A stretch of 64,000 nucleotides of DNA from the NCBI RefSeq assembly GCF_025421775.1, contig NZ_JAOEFX010000010.1, positions 168,988-232,987 of the forward strand. The letters run 5' to 3'. Positions 1 through 9,009 of the stretch are shown piece after piece. This DNA is from Paenarthrobacter aurescens (GTDB taxonomy: Bacteria; Actinomycetota; Actinomycetes; Actinomycetales; Micrococcaceae). Position numbers and translations under genes: made by a program. Under the pieces are notes generated by a model that was not told where the DNA came from, did no database searches, and saw nothing but the letters and a program-made list of their open reading frames with translations. Every line of letters starts with the position of its first letter. Position 1 is the stretch's first letter.

Positions 1-1
1 T

Positions 2-682
2 GATGACGCCCGGAGATCTGCCCTGGGCGAAGCCGACCCCGTGAAAATGGCCATCGGTGCCCTCCACACCGGGCGGGCAATCCTCAAGTCGGTGGTGGCT
101 GACGGCGGGATCACGGACGAATCATGGCTGGCGGGGTTGCGCGGCTGGTTCGAGTCGTTCGTCGAGGGGTTGGCCAGTGGAGCGCCTGCGCTGCGCTCGG
201 AGCAGCTGGCCGCCTTGGCGCGAGCCGGCGTCGTGAGTTTTGTGGGACCCGACCCGAAGTTCAGTGTGGACCGGGGCGCGAAGGTGTTCCGGGCGGTTTC
301 GCCGTGGGTGCACGATACGCCGGTGGAAGCGCGGACACTTGTCGAGGCGATGTCTCCTGCCAATAGGGTGGGCATTAACCTTTCGCCGCTCCTGGAGCAG
401 CTGATGGCGGACGGACTGGTGCGTACCAAGATCATGATGGGCGCGGAGGGCACCCCCATGCAGACCACAGGCTTGGACGTTGAACCGCATCCCTACAGGC
501 CGTTGGCCGCGAACGGATCCATCACCAAAGACTTGTACGTCCTGGGGCTTCAGTTGTCCGCTTCGCAGTGGGGGACAGCGATCGCTGCCGAGGCGCGCCC
601 GCTCACCGGGCCCGCATACGCCAGCGGGCAGCGGACCCTCCGCGATGCCGACGAGATCGCCCGTAGCATTCTGGGCCGCTAG
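2..682 (+). CDS. FAD/NAD(P)-binding protein, C-terminal part (5' end outside window)
   Basis: The reading frame is open from the first complete codon of the window, so only the C-terminal ~226 residues are present and the GTG at 41 is unlikely to be the true start. The C-terminal pattern (a segment ending LYVLGLQLSASQWGTAIAAE, followed by a short helical tail) resembles the large actinobacterial FAD-NAD(P)-binding proteins whose N-terminal dinucleotide fold would lie upstream. The substrate is unknown. The gene ends shortly before the riboswitch region and appears to be a separate transcription unit from cycA. The family call rests on the tail only. Confidence 0.55.
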   Translation, partial: DDARRSALGEADPVKMAIGALHTGRAILKSVVADGGITDESWLAGLRGWFESFVEGLASGAPALRSEQLAALARAGVVSFVGPDPKFSVDRGAKVFRAVSPWVHDTPVEARTLVEAMSPANRVGINLSPLLEQLMADGLVRTKIMMGAEGTPMQTTGLDVEPHPYRPLAANGSITKDLYVLGLQLSASQWGTAIAAEARPLTGPAYASGQRTLRDADEIARSILGR

Positions 683-692
683 CGCCACGAGG

Positions 693-721
693 TTGCGGCT
701 GCCTCCAGCCTTCGTTACTGT
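693..721 (+). promoter_or_regulatory. Candidate promoter of the riboswitch-cycA transcript
   Basis: TTGCGG (693-698), a 17-nt spacer and TACTGT (716-721) form a sigma70-type promoter that would start transcription just upstream of the glycine aptamers. Inferred from spacing and consensus only. Confidence 0.45.
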
Positions 722-754
722 GTGAGCTGCATCACCCACTTGGGTGTGCGCGCT

Positions 755-950
755 TTTGATCTGCGGCGGGAGAGTCCTGCCGGTACATCCCGTCAGGCGC
801 CGTAGGAGCAAACCCTCCCCAGGAATCTCTCAGGCCCATGTACCGCCGCGGCGAGGCAACTCTGGAAAGCAGTCCGTACACCGGGCTCACCGAAGGTGCA
901 AGCAGGCCCATGCCTGTGGAAACTCTCAGGTCCACCTACAGAGCGGGGAG
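755..950 (+). promoter_or_regulatory. Tandem glycine riboswitch
   Basis: Two consecutive glycine-type aptamer cores lie between the upstream gene and cycA. The first begins with GCGGCGG (763-769), which pairs exactly with CCGCCGC (843-849), and contains GGGAGAGTCCTGC, a GCGCCGTAGGAGCAAA internal segment and the closing ATCTCTCAGG. The second (about 850-948) contains CAACTCTGGAAAGC, CACCGAAGGTGCAAGC and AACTCTCAGG. These are the conserved elements of the Rfam glycine class. The cycA start codon follows about 50 nt downstream, with GGAG at 991-994. Control of a glycine/alanine permease by this class is well precedented; whether it works as an on or off switch cannot be read from the sequence. 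Confidence 0.9.
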
Positions 951-999
951 GAACCCGAATCATTGTGGCACCCTGTGCCGCCTGAACGATGGAGTTCCT

Positions 1000-2460
1000 T
1001 TGACGATTCAGCGCCCACCTTCCACCGATTCCCCCCATCTTGAGCGTCAGCTCAGCAACCGCCACATCCAGCTCATCGCCATCGGCGGAGCGATCGGCAC
1101 CGGCCTGTTCATGGGCTCCGGCAAGACCATTTCCGCGGCCGGCCCGGCCGTCATTTTCGTGTACATGATCATCGGCTTCATGCTCTTCTTCGTGATGCGG
1201 GCCATGGGCGAGCTGCTGCTGAGCAACCTGAACTACAAGTCCTTCAGCGACTTCGCGGCAGACCTGCTGGGTCCGTGGGCCGGGTTCTTCACCGGCTGGA
1301 CATACTGGTTCTGCTGGGTCATTACGGGCATCGCCGACGTGATCGCGATCGCCGGGTACTCCCAGGAACTGTGGCCTTCCCTTCCGCTGTGGGTGCCCGG
1401 CCTGATCACCATCGGCATCCTCCTGCTCCTGAACCTGGCCACGGTGAAAGCCTTTGGCGAGACCGAGTTCTGGTTCGCGCTCATCAAGATCGTCGCCATC
1501 GCTGCGCTCATTGTTGTTGGCCTCTTCATGATCTTCAGCGGCTTCCAGTCCGACGCCGGACCCGCCAGCTTTACCAACCTGTGGAGCCACGGCGGTTTCT
1601 TCCCGAACGAATTCATGGGCTTCGTGGCGGGCTTCCAGATTGCCGTCTTTGCGTTCGTGGGCATCGAACTTGTGGGAACCACCGCCGCTGAGGCCAAGAA
1701 CCCGGAGAAGAACCTGCCCAAGGCGATCAACTCCATTCCCATCCGTGTCCTGCTGTTCTACGTGGGCGCCCTCATCATCCTGATGTCCGTCACTCCGTGG
1801 ACCCAGTTCGCTGCCGGACACAGCCCGTTCATTGCCATGTTCTCGCTCGCTGGCCTCGGCGCAGCGGCCACCATCGTCAACCTCGTAGTGCTGACCTCCG
1901 CCATGTCCTCGGCCAACTCGGGCATCTATTCCACGTCCCGCATGGTGTTCGGGTTGGCACAGGAAGGCGACGCTCCCAAGGTGTTCGGCGCACTCTCCGG
2001 ACGCAAAGTACCCCGTAACGCACTGTTCCTTTCCTGCGTCCTGCTGCTGTCCGGCGTCGTCCTCATGTATGCCGGCTCGGACATCGGCAAGGCGTTCGAC
2101 ATGGTGACCACCGTGTCTGCCGTCTGTTTCGTCTTTGTGTGGTCGATCATCCTGGCCAGCTACCTGGCTTTCCGGAAGCGTCGCCCGCACCTGCATGATT
2201 CATCAGCGTTCAAAATGCCCGGTGGCGTGGCGATGGTGTGGGTTGTGTTCGCGTTCTTTGCCTTCGTGCTGTGGGCCTTGACCACCCAGCCGGATACATT
2301 GGCAGCACTGTTGGCCACACCTGTGTGGTTCCTGATCCTGGGCGTCGCCTGGGCCATCCTTCGCCGCAGGCCTGCGCACCTGGCGCGCTACGAACAGTTC
2401 AAGGCTGAACTCCAACGTGATGCGGACAGGACGCGGGAGCCGGAACCGGCAAGCAAGTAG
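1000..2460 (+). CDS. cycA: D-serine/D-alanine/glycine permease (APC family)
   Basis: 486-residue amino-acid permease with about 12 membrane segments, closely matching the E. coli CycA pattern along its length: the N-terminal RQLSNRHIQLIAIGGAIGTG motif, the GFQIAVFAFVGIELVGTTAA segment and SANSGIYSTSRMVFGLAQEG. It would import glycine, D-alanine and D-serine with protons. I place the start at TTG 1000 because GGAG lies 5 nt upstream and the family N-terminus follows; the frame stays open to 838 but that extension overlaps the riboswitch. The upstream tandem glycine riboswitch supports the substrate call. Confidence 0.9.
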   Translation: MTIQRPPSTDSPHLERQLSNRHIQLIAIGGAIGTGLFMGSGKTISAAGPAVIFVYMIIGFMLFFVMRAMGELLLSNLNYKSFSDFAADLLGPWAGFFTGWTYWFCWVITGIADVIAIAGYSQELWPSLPLWVPGLITIGILLLLNLATVKAFGETEFWFALIKIVAIAALIVVGLFMIFSGFQSDAGPASFTNLWSHGGFFPNEFMGFVAGFQIAVFAFVGIELVGTTAAEAKNPEKNLPKAINSIPIRVLLFYVGALIILMSVTPWTQFAAGHSPFIAMFSLAGLGAAATIVNLVVLTSAMSSANSGIYSTSRMVFGLAQEGDAPKVFGALSGRKVPRNALFLSCVLLLSGVVLMYAGSDIGKAFDMVTTVSAVCFVFVWSIILASYLAFRKRRPHLHDSSAFKMPGGVAMVWVVFAFFAFVLWALTTQPDTLAALLATPVWFLILGVAWAILRRRPAHLARYEQFKAELQRDADRTREPEPASK

Positions 2461-2465
2461 CCACT

Positions 2466-2510
2466 CCGCATCAACAAAGGCCGCATCAACAAAAGGCCGC
2501 ATCAACAAAA
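2466..2510 (+). repeat. Three short direct repeats before the terminator
   Basis: Three near-identical copies of CCGCATCAACAAA, about 15-16 nt apart, lie directly between the cycA stop codon and the terminator stem. No function is evident; slippage duplication is likely. Confidence 0.7.
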
Positions 2511-2552
2511 AAGCAGGGCCCCTCCCGATGATGGTGAGGGGCCCTGCTTTTC
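2511..2552. terminator. Bidirectional rho-independent terminator
   Basis: GCAGGGCCCCTC pairs with GAGGGGCCCTGC around a short loop. A run of A precedes the stem and a run of T follows it, so it can stop both cycA (plus) and the nuclease gene that converges on it (minus). Confidence 0.9.
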
Positions 2553-2564
2553 ACTCAGGGGTGA

Positions 2565-5500
2565 TTAGCCCCTCAGGCACTTCTGGTACTCCAACCATGC
2601 GAAGGCGTACCGCAGCCAGCCCACGATGTCGTACCACTTGGATGGCTTGACCGGGGGTGTGCACTGCGGTGGGTTCGGGCCGCTGGCAGCCACCTTCACC
2701 AGGGCCTTCACCACCGTCCCGGATTCGACGGCGGTCAGTACGAGTGTGCCCGTGCCTGCAGCTGCCGCCGCGGGAACCTTGAGGTTCACCGTGGCAGAAC
2801 CTGCGGATACGGGAACTGCGCCGAGTGCCACAGCAGCACCCTTTGCATCCACGAAAACGGCGTTCAGCGATGCGTTGGCAGGGCTGCCGATCGACGTCAG
2901 GTTCAACTTGGAGACGGCCAGCGTGATGGACTCTCCAGCCTTGACCTCGGCTGCGGTGGAGTTGGCCACGGCAACAGAACGGCGTGCGAAGTCCGGGGAC
3001 ACCGGATTGTGTTCCTTCAGGAATTTGATCCACGCATCACGGTCCACCAGGCCAGTGTCCTTCGTATTGGCGCCTTCCTTGAAGACCCGGAAGTTGTCAC
3101 CGCCGGTAGCCAGGAAGCTGAAGGTTCCGATCCTGTACTGCTTGGCAGGATCGATCACTGCGCCGTTCACCCAGATGCCGGTGATGCGGTCACCTGCGGG
3201 GCGTGCGGCGTCGTAGGTGTAGTTCACGTTCTTGGACAGTCCCAGCTGCTGGTAGGGACGGCTGGGAACGGTCCCGTCGGCGTTGGTCTGCCACTGCTGC
3301 TCCAGGAGGGTCTTGAACTGCGCACCGGTGAGGGACGTGGTCCAGAGGTTGTTCACGAACGGCAGGACCGCGTTGGCCTCGGCGTAGGTGATGGTTCCGT
3401 CCGGTGCGTAGTAGAGCTCGTTGCGGAGGCCGCCGGGGTTCACGACACCGATCTCCGCCGCACCCAGCTCGGGCGCCTTGAGCGTGTCCACGAGGGAGTC
3501 CGCCACCAGGTTGCCCAAGGTGGACTCACTCGCACGGTCGTCCCGCTTGGGGGCGCCGCCGGCCGGATCCGGGGTGAAAGCGGTGGTGATATCAGCGGTC
3601 ACTGCGCCGACCGGCTGGTTGCCGATCTCGGCAGCTTCTGCGAGAGCTTTGTCCACGATGGTCTTCACGGCAGCCACCCGCGGGTAGGCGGCAACGAGGC
3701 TTTCAGCGGTCTCGGTGGTCCGGTCGACGATGGCAGCCTTGTAGGCGGTGACGGACTTGGTGGCAGTGTCCACGGTGAGCGTCACGCTGCCCACATTTTC
3801 GCCGTAGTTTCCTGTCTGTACGATGGGCCGGGTCTTGCCGGTGGGCTGGCCGTTGGCGTCCAGGATCGGAGCATCCCAGGCGTATTCCTTGTGGGTGTGC
3901 CCGGTGAAGATGGCCGCGACGTCAGGCGTAGTTTCGTTGACGAGCTTGGCAAACGGTCCACCCGCAGCAACCTCCTGCTCCAGGGTGGCGCCCTCAGGCG
4001 TGCCGGAAGCAGCGCCGTCGTGGTTTTCCACGATGATGAGATCCGCCAGGTCTTCAGCCTTGATCTTGGCGGCTACCCGGTTGATGGCTTCCACAGGATC
4101 CCCGAACTCAAGATCGGCAATTCCGGCAGGGGTTACCAGCGACGGAACTTCCTGGGTCACGGTACCGATCACTGCCACCCGCATACCGTTCATGTCCATC
4201 ACCTTGTACTCCGGGAGGACAGGAGTGGTGGTGCCCTTTTGGTAGACGTTCGCACCCAGGTAGGCGAACTTCGCGTTGGTGCCGCCGGCGATGACGCGGT
4301 CGCGCAGGTCCTGCCAGCCGCCGTCGAACTCGTGGTTGCCCACAGCAGAAGCCTGCAGTTCCAGGGTGTTCAGGACATCAATGGTGGGCTGGTCCTTCGC
4401 CACGGAGGAAGCGAAGAGCGAGGCGCCGATGTTGTCGCCGGCCGAGATGAAGGCTGTCGCGCCGGGGGCAGCCGCGGCGCGGAGCTTCTCCACGGTTCCC
4501 GCAAAGAGCACGGTGTTGGAGTCGATCCGGCCGTGGAAGTCGTTGATACCCAGGAACTGCAGATCAACGGTGGCTGGTGCGTCGGGAGCCAGATTCAGGC
4601 CTACCACCACGGGATCATGGTCGCTGGCACGGAACTCGTCCCCGGCATAGTAGTTGGTCACATTGTTGTTATACCTGCTGTACTCCAGAGCGACTGACTC
4701 CACGGAGTTGATGTTCCAGATGTCGGTGCCTGTAACTGCCTCAGCGGCAGCGGGGGAAGCAAGGATGTGGTCCAGGGAACCCACCATGCCGCCGAACAGG
4801 TACGAGTGCTTGCCCGTACCAACTTCGAGATCGGTGTAGCCGGCGCCGGTGAGGACGTTGATGGGATCTTCCTTGGCGTAGGCGTTGAAGTCACCTATCA
4901 GGAAGACCTTGTCCGTGCCCTTGGTGGCCTGGAGATCCTTGGAGAAAGCGAGCAATGACTCGGCCTGCTTGGTTCGGGCAATGTTCGAGGCGCCCTGGCC
5001 CTTGTCCGTGTCGTCCGGTGTTGCCGCGGAGCCCTTGGACTTGAAGTGGTTCACGATGGCGATGAACTTTTGGTCATCGTCTCCACCCACCGGCTTGAAG
5101 ACCTGTGCCAAAGGCTTGCGGGCACTTGCGAAGGCCACGGTGTCGTTGTGGATGATGGACTCGCCCACAGGTTCGGCCACGGCCTTCTTGTAAATGAACG
5201 CGGTGCGGATCATGTCCTCGTCGCTCAGCGGGGGAGCGTTGGCGGGTGTGCGCACGTAGTCCCAGACACCAGGTGTCTTGACGTTCAATGCCTCCACCAG
5301 TTTGGACAGCGCGTAGTCGCGGTCCTTGCCGAACTGTGCGGAGTTCTCGATCTCCTCAAGGGATACGACGTCGGCGCCCGACTTGGTAATGGCCGCGACG
5401 ATCTTGCTCTGCTGACGCTCGAAGTTCTCAGCGTTGGCAGCCCCGCGGGCGTTGCAGCCTTCCTTGACCGTGATCGGGTTGCCTTCGCGGTCGGTGTAGA

Positions 5501-7100
5501 AGACACAACCGGCCAGCTGGTCGCCGGTGGTGGGGAAGTAGTTCAGGACGTTGAATGACGCCAACTTCAGGCTGCCTCCAACGTCAGCAGGACCCTCGGG
5601 CCGGGTGGCCGTGAAGGTCGCGGGCTGCACGGATTCAGCGTTGGCCGGGCTCAAGGCGGTGAGCGGCTGGAACTTCCAGGAGTTGTTGCCGTAGCCCAGG
5701 ATCACGTCCGTTCGGAATTGTGCCGGAGAGCCGACGCGGACGGGGTCCGACGTGGTCAGGTACGGCAGTTCCTGCGCCTTGGTGGTGGCGTCCTTCAAAA
5801 AGTTGGTGGACGCGCCGTCGTCGAGCTTGATGCCCCGCAGGGCGTTGTCGGCAACCACGGCGGCGTACTCCGGCGAACCGTAGGTGGCCACCGCCGTCGG
5901 CTGGACCAGAGGGGACGTTCCGGCCGCGAGGCCGATCTCGCCGTACTGGTTCAGGGAGTAGTTGTCCGTGACAGTGAAGTCGCCCTGCGGTGCAACGAGC
6001 ATGCCCTCGAGGCTTTCCCGGGCAGCCTCGTTGGCCGGCAAGGTGAACGGTGTGGATTTGACCTCGGGTGCAGCCTCCGTGAGCTTCTTGAACCCAGCAG
6101 CCTCAACGGTGAGCTGGGTCTGGTTGGCGAACTCGCTGACAACACCGGTGAGTTCCACATAGTCGCCCGGCTGGACCGTTCCCGCCGTCGTCGGTGAATA
6201 GACGAACAAAGCGTCCGACGCCGTCCTGGCCGCCGCGGCGGTTTCGCCGCCACTTCCGGGAGTCTGGATGTAGTAGCCGTTGAAGCCGCCGGTTGCGTAA
6301 GCGGCTGTGACCTTGCCTCGCGTGGTCACGGTACTGCCGACAAGCGGGCTGGCCGTGCCGGTTCCCTGGATCTCCGCAATGGCCTTGACGCCGGGTTGCG
6401 GCTCAGGATCGGTGGGAGGAGTTCCGCCGCCGTTTGAGGCGGTAGGGGTGATGGTGGCGTTCAGGCTGAAGTCCGCGGCGTTGGAGTCTGTGTCCGCGCC
6501 ATTGCTTCGGTTCAGGCTTTTGACGTCCGAGTTACCCGTGGGTGCGGTTGCGACGGCGGTCTCGAACGTGTTGGACGTGCCGTAGCCCAGGAGGTCTGCG
6601 ATAGCGGCGTTCCCCGTCACAGAACCTGACGGCAGCGGTGAAACCGCGGTGGCCTGCTTGGCCAGGATCAGGGTTCCAGTTGTTCCACTGGGGTTGAGGG
6701 TGCCGGTGGCCTGCACATCGGGCGCGGGAAGCGCAGGGGCCGTGGACGTCCCGCTGTTGGTGGCTCCCTGCACCAGGAAGTGGCCTTTTGCAGGAATGCT
6801 TCCGGCCAGTGGGGTGATGCCCGTGGGTGCCGCGGTGGCCGTGGCCGAACGGTACTGCAGTGACCAGCCCGCCAGGCTGACCGGTGCGTCCGAGGAGTTG
6901 TAGAGCTCCACGAACTTGTTCTTGAAGGCCGCGCCGCTGCTCCCGCCGCTGAGGTAGGCCTCGTTGATCACCACGGGCGATGAGCCTGCGGCTGCGGACG
7001 GATCATCCGCTGCCATGGCCGGAACAGCCGTCAGTGGGGCGGCAAGCAGCCCCAATGACAAGACCGTTCCTGCCGCTAATTTCCAATGTTGTTGGTGCAT
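2565..7100 (-). CDS. Secreted ExeM/NucH-type endonuclease fused to 5'-nucleotidase
   Basis: A 1511-residue exported multidomain enzyme. Residues 1-30 are a Sec signal peptide ending AVPAMA. A lamin-tail domain (about 40-190, VVINEAYLSG and FVELYNSS) is followed by an OB-fold region (about 238-345), then an endonuclease/exonuclease/phosphatase domain (about 510-840: LKLASFNVLNYF, FLIGDFNAY, ASDHDPVVVGL). Next comes a UshA-like metallophosphatase (LGINDFHGRID, AVGNHEFD, FTGHTHKEY) with its 5'-nucleotidase C-terminal domain, and a beta-rich tail. There is no LPXTG sorting signal. It probably degrades extracellular DNA to nucleotides and dephosphorylates them, scavenging phosphate and nucleosides. 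The start is the ATG giving a complete signal peptide; its Shine-Dalgarno is weak. Confidence 0.88.
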   Translation of the reverse strand: MHQQHWKLAAGTVLSLGLLAAPLTAVPAMAADDPSAAAGSSPVVINEAYLSGGSSGAAFKNKFVELYNSSDAPVSLAGWSLQYRSATATAAPTGITPLAGSIPAKGHFLVQGATNSGTSTAPALPAPDVQATGTLNPSGTTGTLILAKQATAVSPLPSGSVTGNAAIADLLGYGTSNTFETAVATAPTGNSDVKSLNRSNGADTDSNAADFSLNATITPTASNGGGTPPTDPEPQPGVKAIAEIQGTGTASPLVGSTVTTRGKVTAAYATGGFNGYYIQTPGSGGETAAAARTASDALFVYSPTTAGTVQPGDYVELTGVVSEFANQTQLTVEAAGFKKLTEAAPEVKSTPFTLPANEAARESLEGMLVAPQGDFTVTDNYSLNQYGEIGLAAGTSPLVQPTAVATYGSPEYAAVVADNALRGIKLDDGASTNFLKDATTKAQELPYLTTSDPVRVGSPAQFRTDVILGYGNNSWKFQPLTALSPANAESVQPATFTATRPEGPADVGGSLKLASFNVLNYFPTTGDQLAGCVFYTDREGNPITVKEGCNARGAANAENFERQQSKIVAAITKSGADVVSLEEIENSAQFGKDRDYALSKLVEALNVKTPGVWDYVRTPANAPPLSDEDMIRTAFIYKKAVAEPVGESIIHNDTVAFASARKPLAQVFKPVGGDDDQKFIAIVNHFKSKGSAATPDDTDKGQGASNIARTKQAESLLAFSKDLQATKGTDKVFLIGDFNAYAKEDPINVLTGAGYTDLEVGTGKHSYLFGGMVGSLDHILASPAAAEAVTGTDIWNINSVESVALEYSRYNNNVTNYYAGDEFRASDHDPVVVGLNLAPDAPATVDLQFLGINDFHGRIDSNTVLFAGTVEKLRAAAAPGATAFISAGDNIGASLFASSVAKDQPTIDVLNTLELQASAVGNHEFDGGWQDLRDRVIAGGTNAKFAYLGANVYQKGTTTPVLPEYKVMDMNGMRVAVIGTVTQEVPSLVTPAGIADLEFGDPVEAINRVAAKIKAEDLADLIIVENHDGAASGTPEGATLEQEVAAGGPFAKLVNETTPDVAAIFTGHTHKEYAWDAPILDANGQPTGKTRPIVQTGNYGENVGSVTLTVDTATKSVTAYKAAIVDRTTETAESLVAAYPRVAAVKTIVDKALAEAAEIGNQPVGAVTADITTAFTPDPAGGAPKRDDRASESTLGNLVADSLVDTLKAPELGAAEIGVVNPGGLRNELYYAPDGTITYAEANAVLPFVNNLWTTSLTGAQFKTLLEQQWQTNADGTVPSRPYQQLGLSKNVNYTYDAARPAGDRITGIWVNGAVIDPAKQYRIGTFSFLATGGDNFRVFKEGANTKDTGLVDRDAWIKFLKEHNPVSPDFARRSVAVANSTAAEVKAGESITLAVSKLNLTSIGSPANASLNAVFVDAKGAAVALGAVPVSAGSATVNLKVPAAAAAGTGTLVLTAVESGTVVKALVKVAASGPNPPQCTPPVKPSKWYDIVGWLRYAFAWLEYQKCLRG

Positions 7101-7251
7101 CCGCTCTAACTTTCATTAGGGGGCCCGGTGGGACCCTTTGGACGACGCCCTCTCTCTTGTGGAGTGGACGCTGTTCCGGAAGTTACTCCGGGGTAAACCT
7201 GTTGCTCGGGCATAGCAGAACACGACCGAATGAATGGGAGGTGGACCGATG

Positions 7252-7275
7252 GTGGCCGGTGGGTTCTCCGGCCAC
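7252..7275 (-). terminator. Possible terminator hairpin after the lipoprotein gene
   Basis: GTGGCCGG (7252-7259) pairs with CCGGCCAC (7268-7275), just past the stop codon of the minus-strand lipoprotein gene. No T-run follows, so it may be only a weak stop. Confidence 0.35.
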
Positions 7276-7282
7276 TCACGGG

Positions 7283-7774
7283 CTACTTGGCAGCACCCTT
7301 CAGGGTTCCGGTGGTGGCGGCTCCCGCAGTGCCACCGATCAGGCAGACGATCTCCCGGTCGCCGTTCTTCCACGAATCGCTGGTGGGATGGAGGAAGGTG
7401 ACCTCCAGCGCGGATTCTTCGAACGGCAAGCCAACGAACGTTGCAAACTGGGCGCCACAATACTCCTCAGCCTGTGAGCCAACCTCGGTATCCCCGGGAA
7501 ACGTTGAAGCGTCCATGTTGGTCGATGCGTAGGCTTCGAGGTCATGGCTCTGATCGCACGGAATGATGGTGACATCCATGACTTCCTGGCTGTCCGGGTT
7601 GGCGATGCAGTCGCCCAACTTCACTTTGAAGGCGTCGGCCTTGGACGACTCCGTCGGCTTGCCGGATTCATCGCGTTTGGCGTCGCCGCTGCTGATCAAC
7701 GAACAGCCGGCAAGTGCCAGTGATGCCATGCCCAGCATGGCGGCAGCCCGCAGGGTCTTCGAACGGTGGAGCAT
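7283..7774 (-). CDS. Septum-formation-family lipoprotein
   Basis: 163-residue lipoprotein with signal peptide and lipobox LALAGC; the lipidated residue is Cys24. The mature part has the layout of the actinobacterial 'septum formation' domain: a KLGDCI opening, CDQSHDLEAYA, a GSQAEEYC segment and a closing cysteine in EIVCLIGG, giving four mature cysteines that probably form two disulfides. It would be anchored on the outer face of the membrane. The family name does not establish a role in septation. It is read in the same direction as the nuclease gene but separated from it by about 180 nt. Confidence 0.65.
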   Translation of the reverse strand: MLHRSKTLRAAAMLGMASLALAGCSLISSGDAKRDESGKPTESSKADAFKVKLGDCIANPDSQEVMDVTIIPCDQSHDLEAYASTNMDASTFPGDTEVGSQAEEYCGAQFATFVGLPFEESALEVTFLHPTSDSWKNGDREIVCLIGGTAGAATTGTLKGAAK

Positions 7775-7944
7775 TCTGTCCTCATTCCAGAAGGACCACG
7801 GTGCGTCGGAAGAACGGACCTGTGGTCAACAATGAGGGACCAGACAAGGACCCATTCCGGCAGATCCCCCAATGCCGGCAATGAGCGGATCCGGCCGGCT
7901 GCCGCTGGGTAGGAGGCAGTCGATGGGACCCGACGTGTCGAAGT

Positions 7945-8730
7945 CTAGGCGCTCTGGCCCAGGTCCTGGATCACCTTGAAGACGGCTCCCGTGGGGTCCG
8001 ACAAAGTCGCCAGCCGCCCGAATGGCGTGTCTTCAGCGGGCTGCATGATGGTGGCACCGAGGGCCGTAGCTGTCTCCACGGTGTCGTCCGTGTCGTCCAC
8101 AGCGAAGTAGATGCTCCACATGGACGGGACCTGCTCGGGCAGGAAACCGGAGGCATCCATGATGCCGGCCTTGGCGGCGTCGCCGGCACCAAGAGTTGTG
8201 TAACGGAATTCCGGCGTATCGCTCATAACGTCCGTGTCCCAGCCGAAGACCTTCTGGTAGAAGGTGACTGCGGAGTCATAGTCCTTGGCAAGGAGTTCAT
8301 GCCACGCGGGGGCTCCGGCCTCGGCCGCGAGCTCGTAGCCCTTCATTTCACCGAACTGCCAGGCTCCGATGGAGGCCCCTGCGGCATCCCCGTACATGGC
8401 CATGCTGCCCTGCTCCGGGACCTCCATGGGTTCCAGATACACCTGGCCCCCATGGGCGGCTGCTGCTTCGGTGGTTGCCTTGATGTCGTCCGTGCGCAGG
8501 TACGTGGACCAAACGTCCGGCATCGCGCCCATGTCCGCCTGCTTCTCCATGATGCCTGCAACCATCCTGCCGTCCTTGGACGCAGTGATGTAGCCGCCGT
8601 ACTTTTCCTGGTCCCCGGTCTCGTACGTCCAACCGAAAAGCGCGGTGTAGAAGGCCTTGGCCTTCTCTGTGTCAGACGTCATCAGGTCGATCCAGCAAGG
8701 TGCGCCGGGAGTGATGTCGGGCTTAGGCAT
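7945..8730 (-). CDS. Two-domain VOC (glyoxalase/bleomycin-resistance fold) protein
   Basis: 261 residues containing two tandem VOC domains (about 5-125 and 135-258). Each opens with the W-D/hydrophobic strand and 'AKAFYTALFGW' or 'AVTFYQKVFGW' signature. The arrangement matches the CFP32-like and hydroxylase-like VOC proteins common in actinobacteria. The enzymatic activity is unknown. The start has AGGAG about 7 nt upstream. It is apparently a single-gene unit, and the next 279 bases to the RES gene hold no gene that I can support. Confidence 0.75.
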   Translation of the reverse strand: MPKPDITPGAPCWIDLMTSDTEKAKAFYTALFGWTYETGDQEKYGGYITASKDGRMVAGIMEKQADMGAMPDVWSTYLRTDDIKATTEAAAAHGGQVYLEPMEVPEQGSMAMYGDAAGASIGAWQFGEMKGYELAAEAGAPAWHELLAKDYDSAVTFYQKVFGWDTDVMSDTPEFRYTTLGAGDAAKAGIMDASGFLPEQVPSMWSIYFAVDDTDDTVETATALGATIMQPAEDTPFGRLATLSDPTGAVFKVIQDLGQSA

Positions 8731-9009
8731 AGGTCAGGCTCCTGAAGTGATTCCGCGGCGAAAGCTACGGCTTATGTCAATGGTGTGGAGACAGACAGAA
8801 CACTATGCGGGGGCTCTGACAGTTTCAATGATCTTCCGGTTGCCGGTTCCGGAGCGGGACGATAAATTCGCTTGGCGCTAAGAGCCACGAGTATCTGCCG
8901 TGGCACCCTGACGTCGTTACTCAGTTTTGATGGACGGCTGGATTTGGTGAAATTGCGATTTAGCGCGTACTTCGACCACCTCGACTCATCCTCGTGACTG
9001 AGTCGGAAC

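Noticed and set aside
838..999. Upstream ATG start for cycA
   Set aside because: The extension overlaps the riboswitch aptamers and lacks family similarity; TTG 1000 has GGAG at the right distance.
793..2196. Long open frame on the minus strand opposite cycA
   Set aside because: It is antisense to a well-conserved permease, rich in Arg/His/Gly typical of high-GC shadow frames, and has no recognisable domain.
3009..4697. 562-codon open frame on the plus strand inside the nuclease gene
   Set aside because: It lies wholly antisense to conserved endonuclease and nucleotidase motifs and shows only shadow-frame composition.
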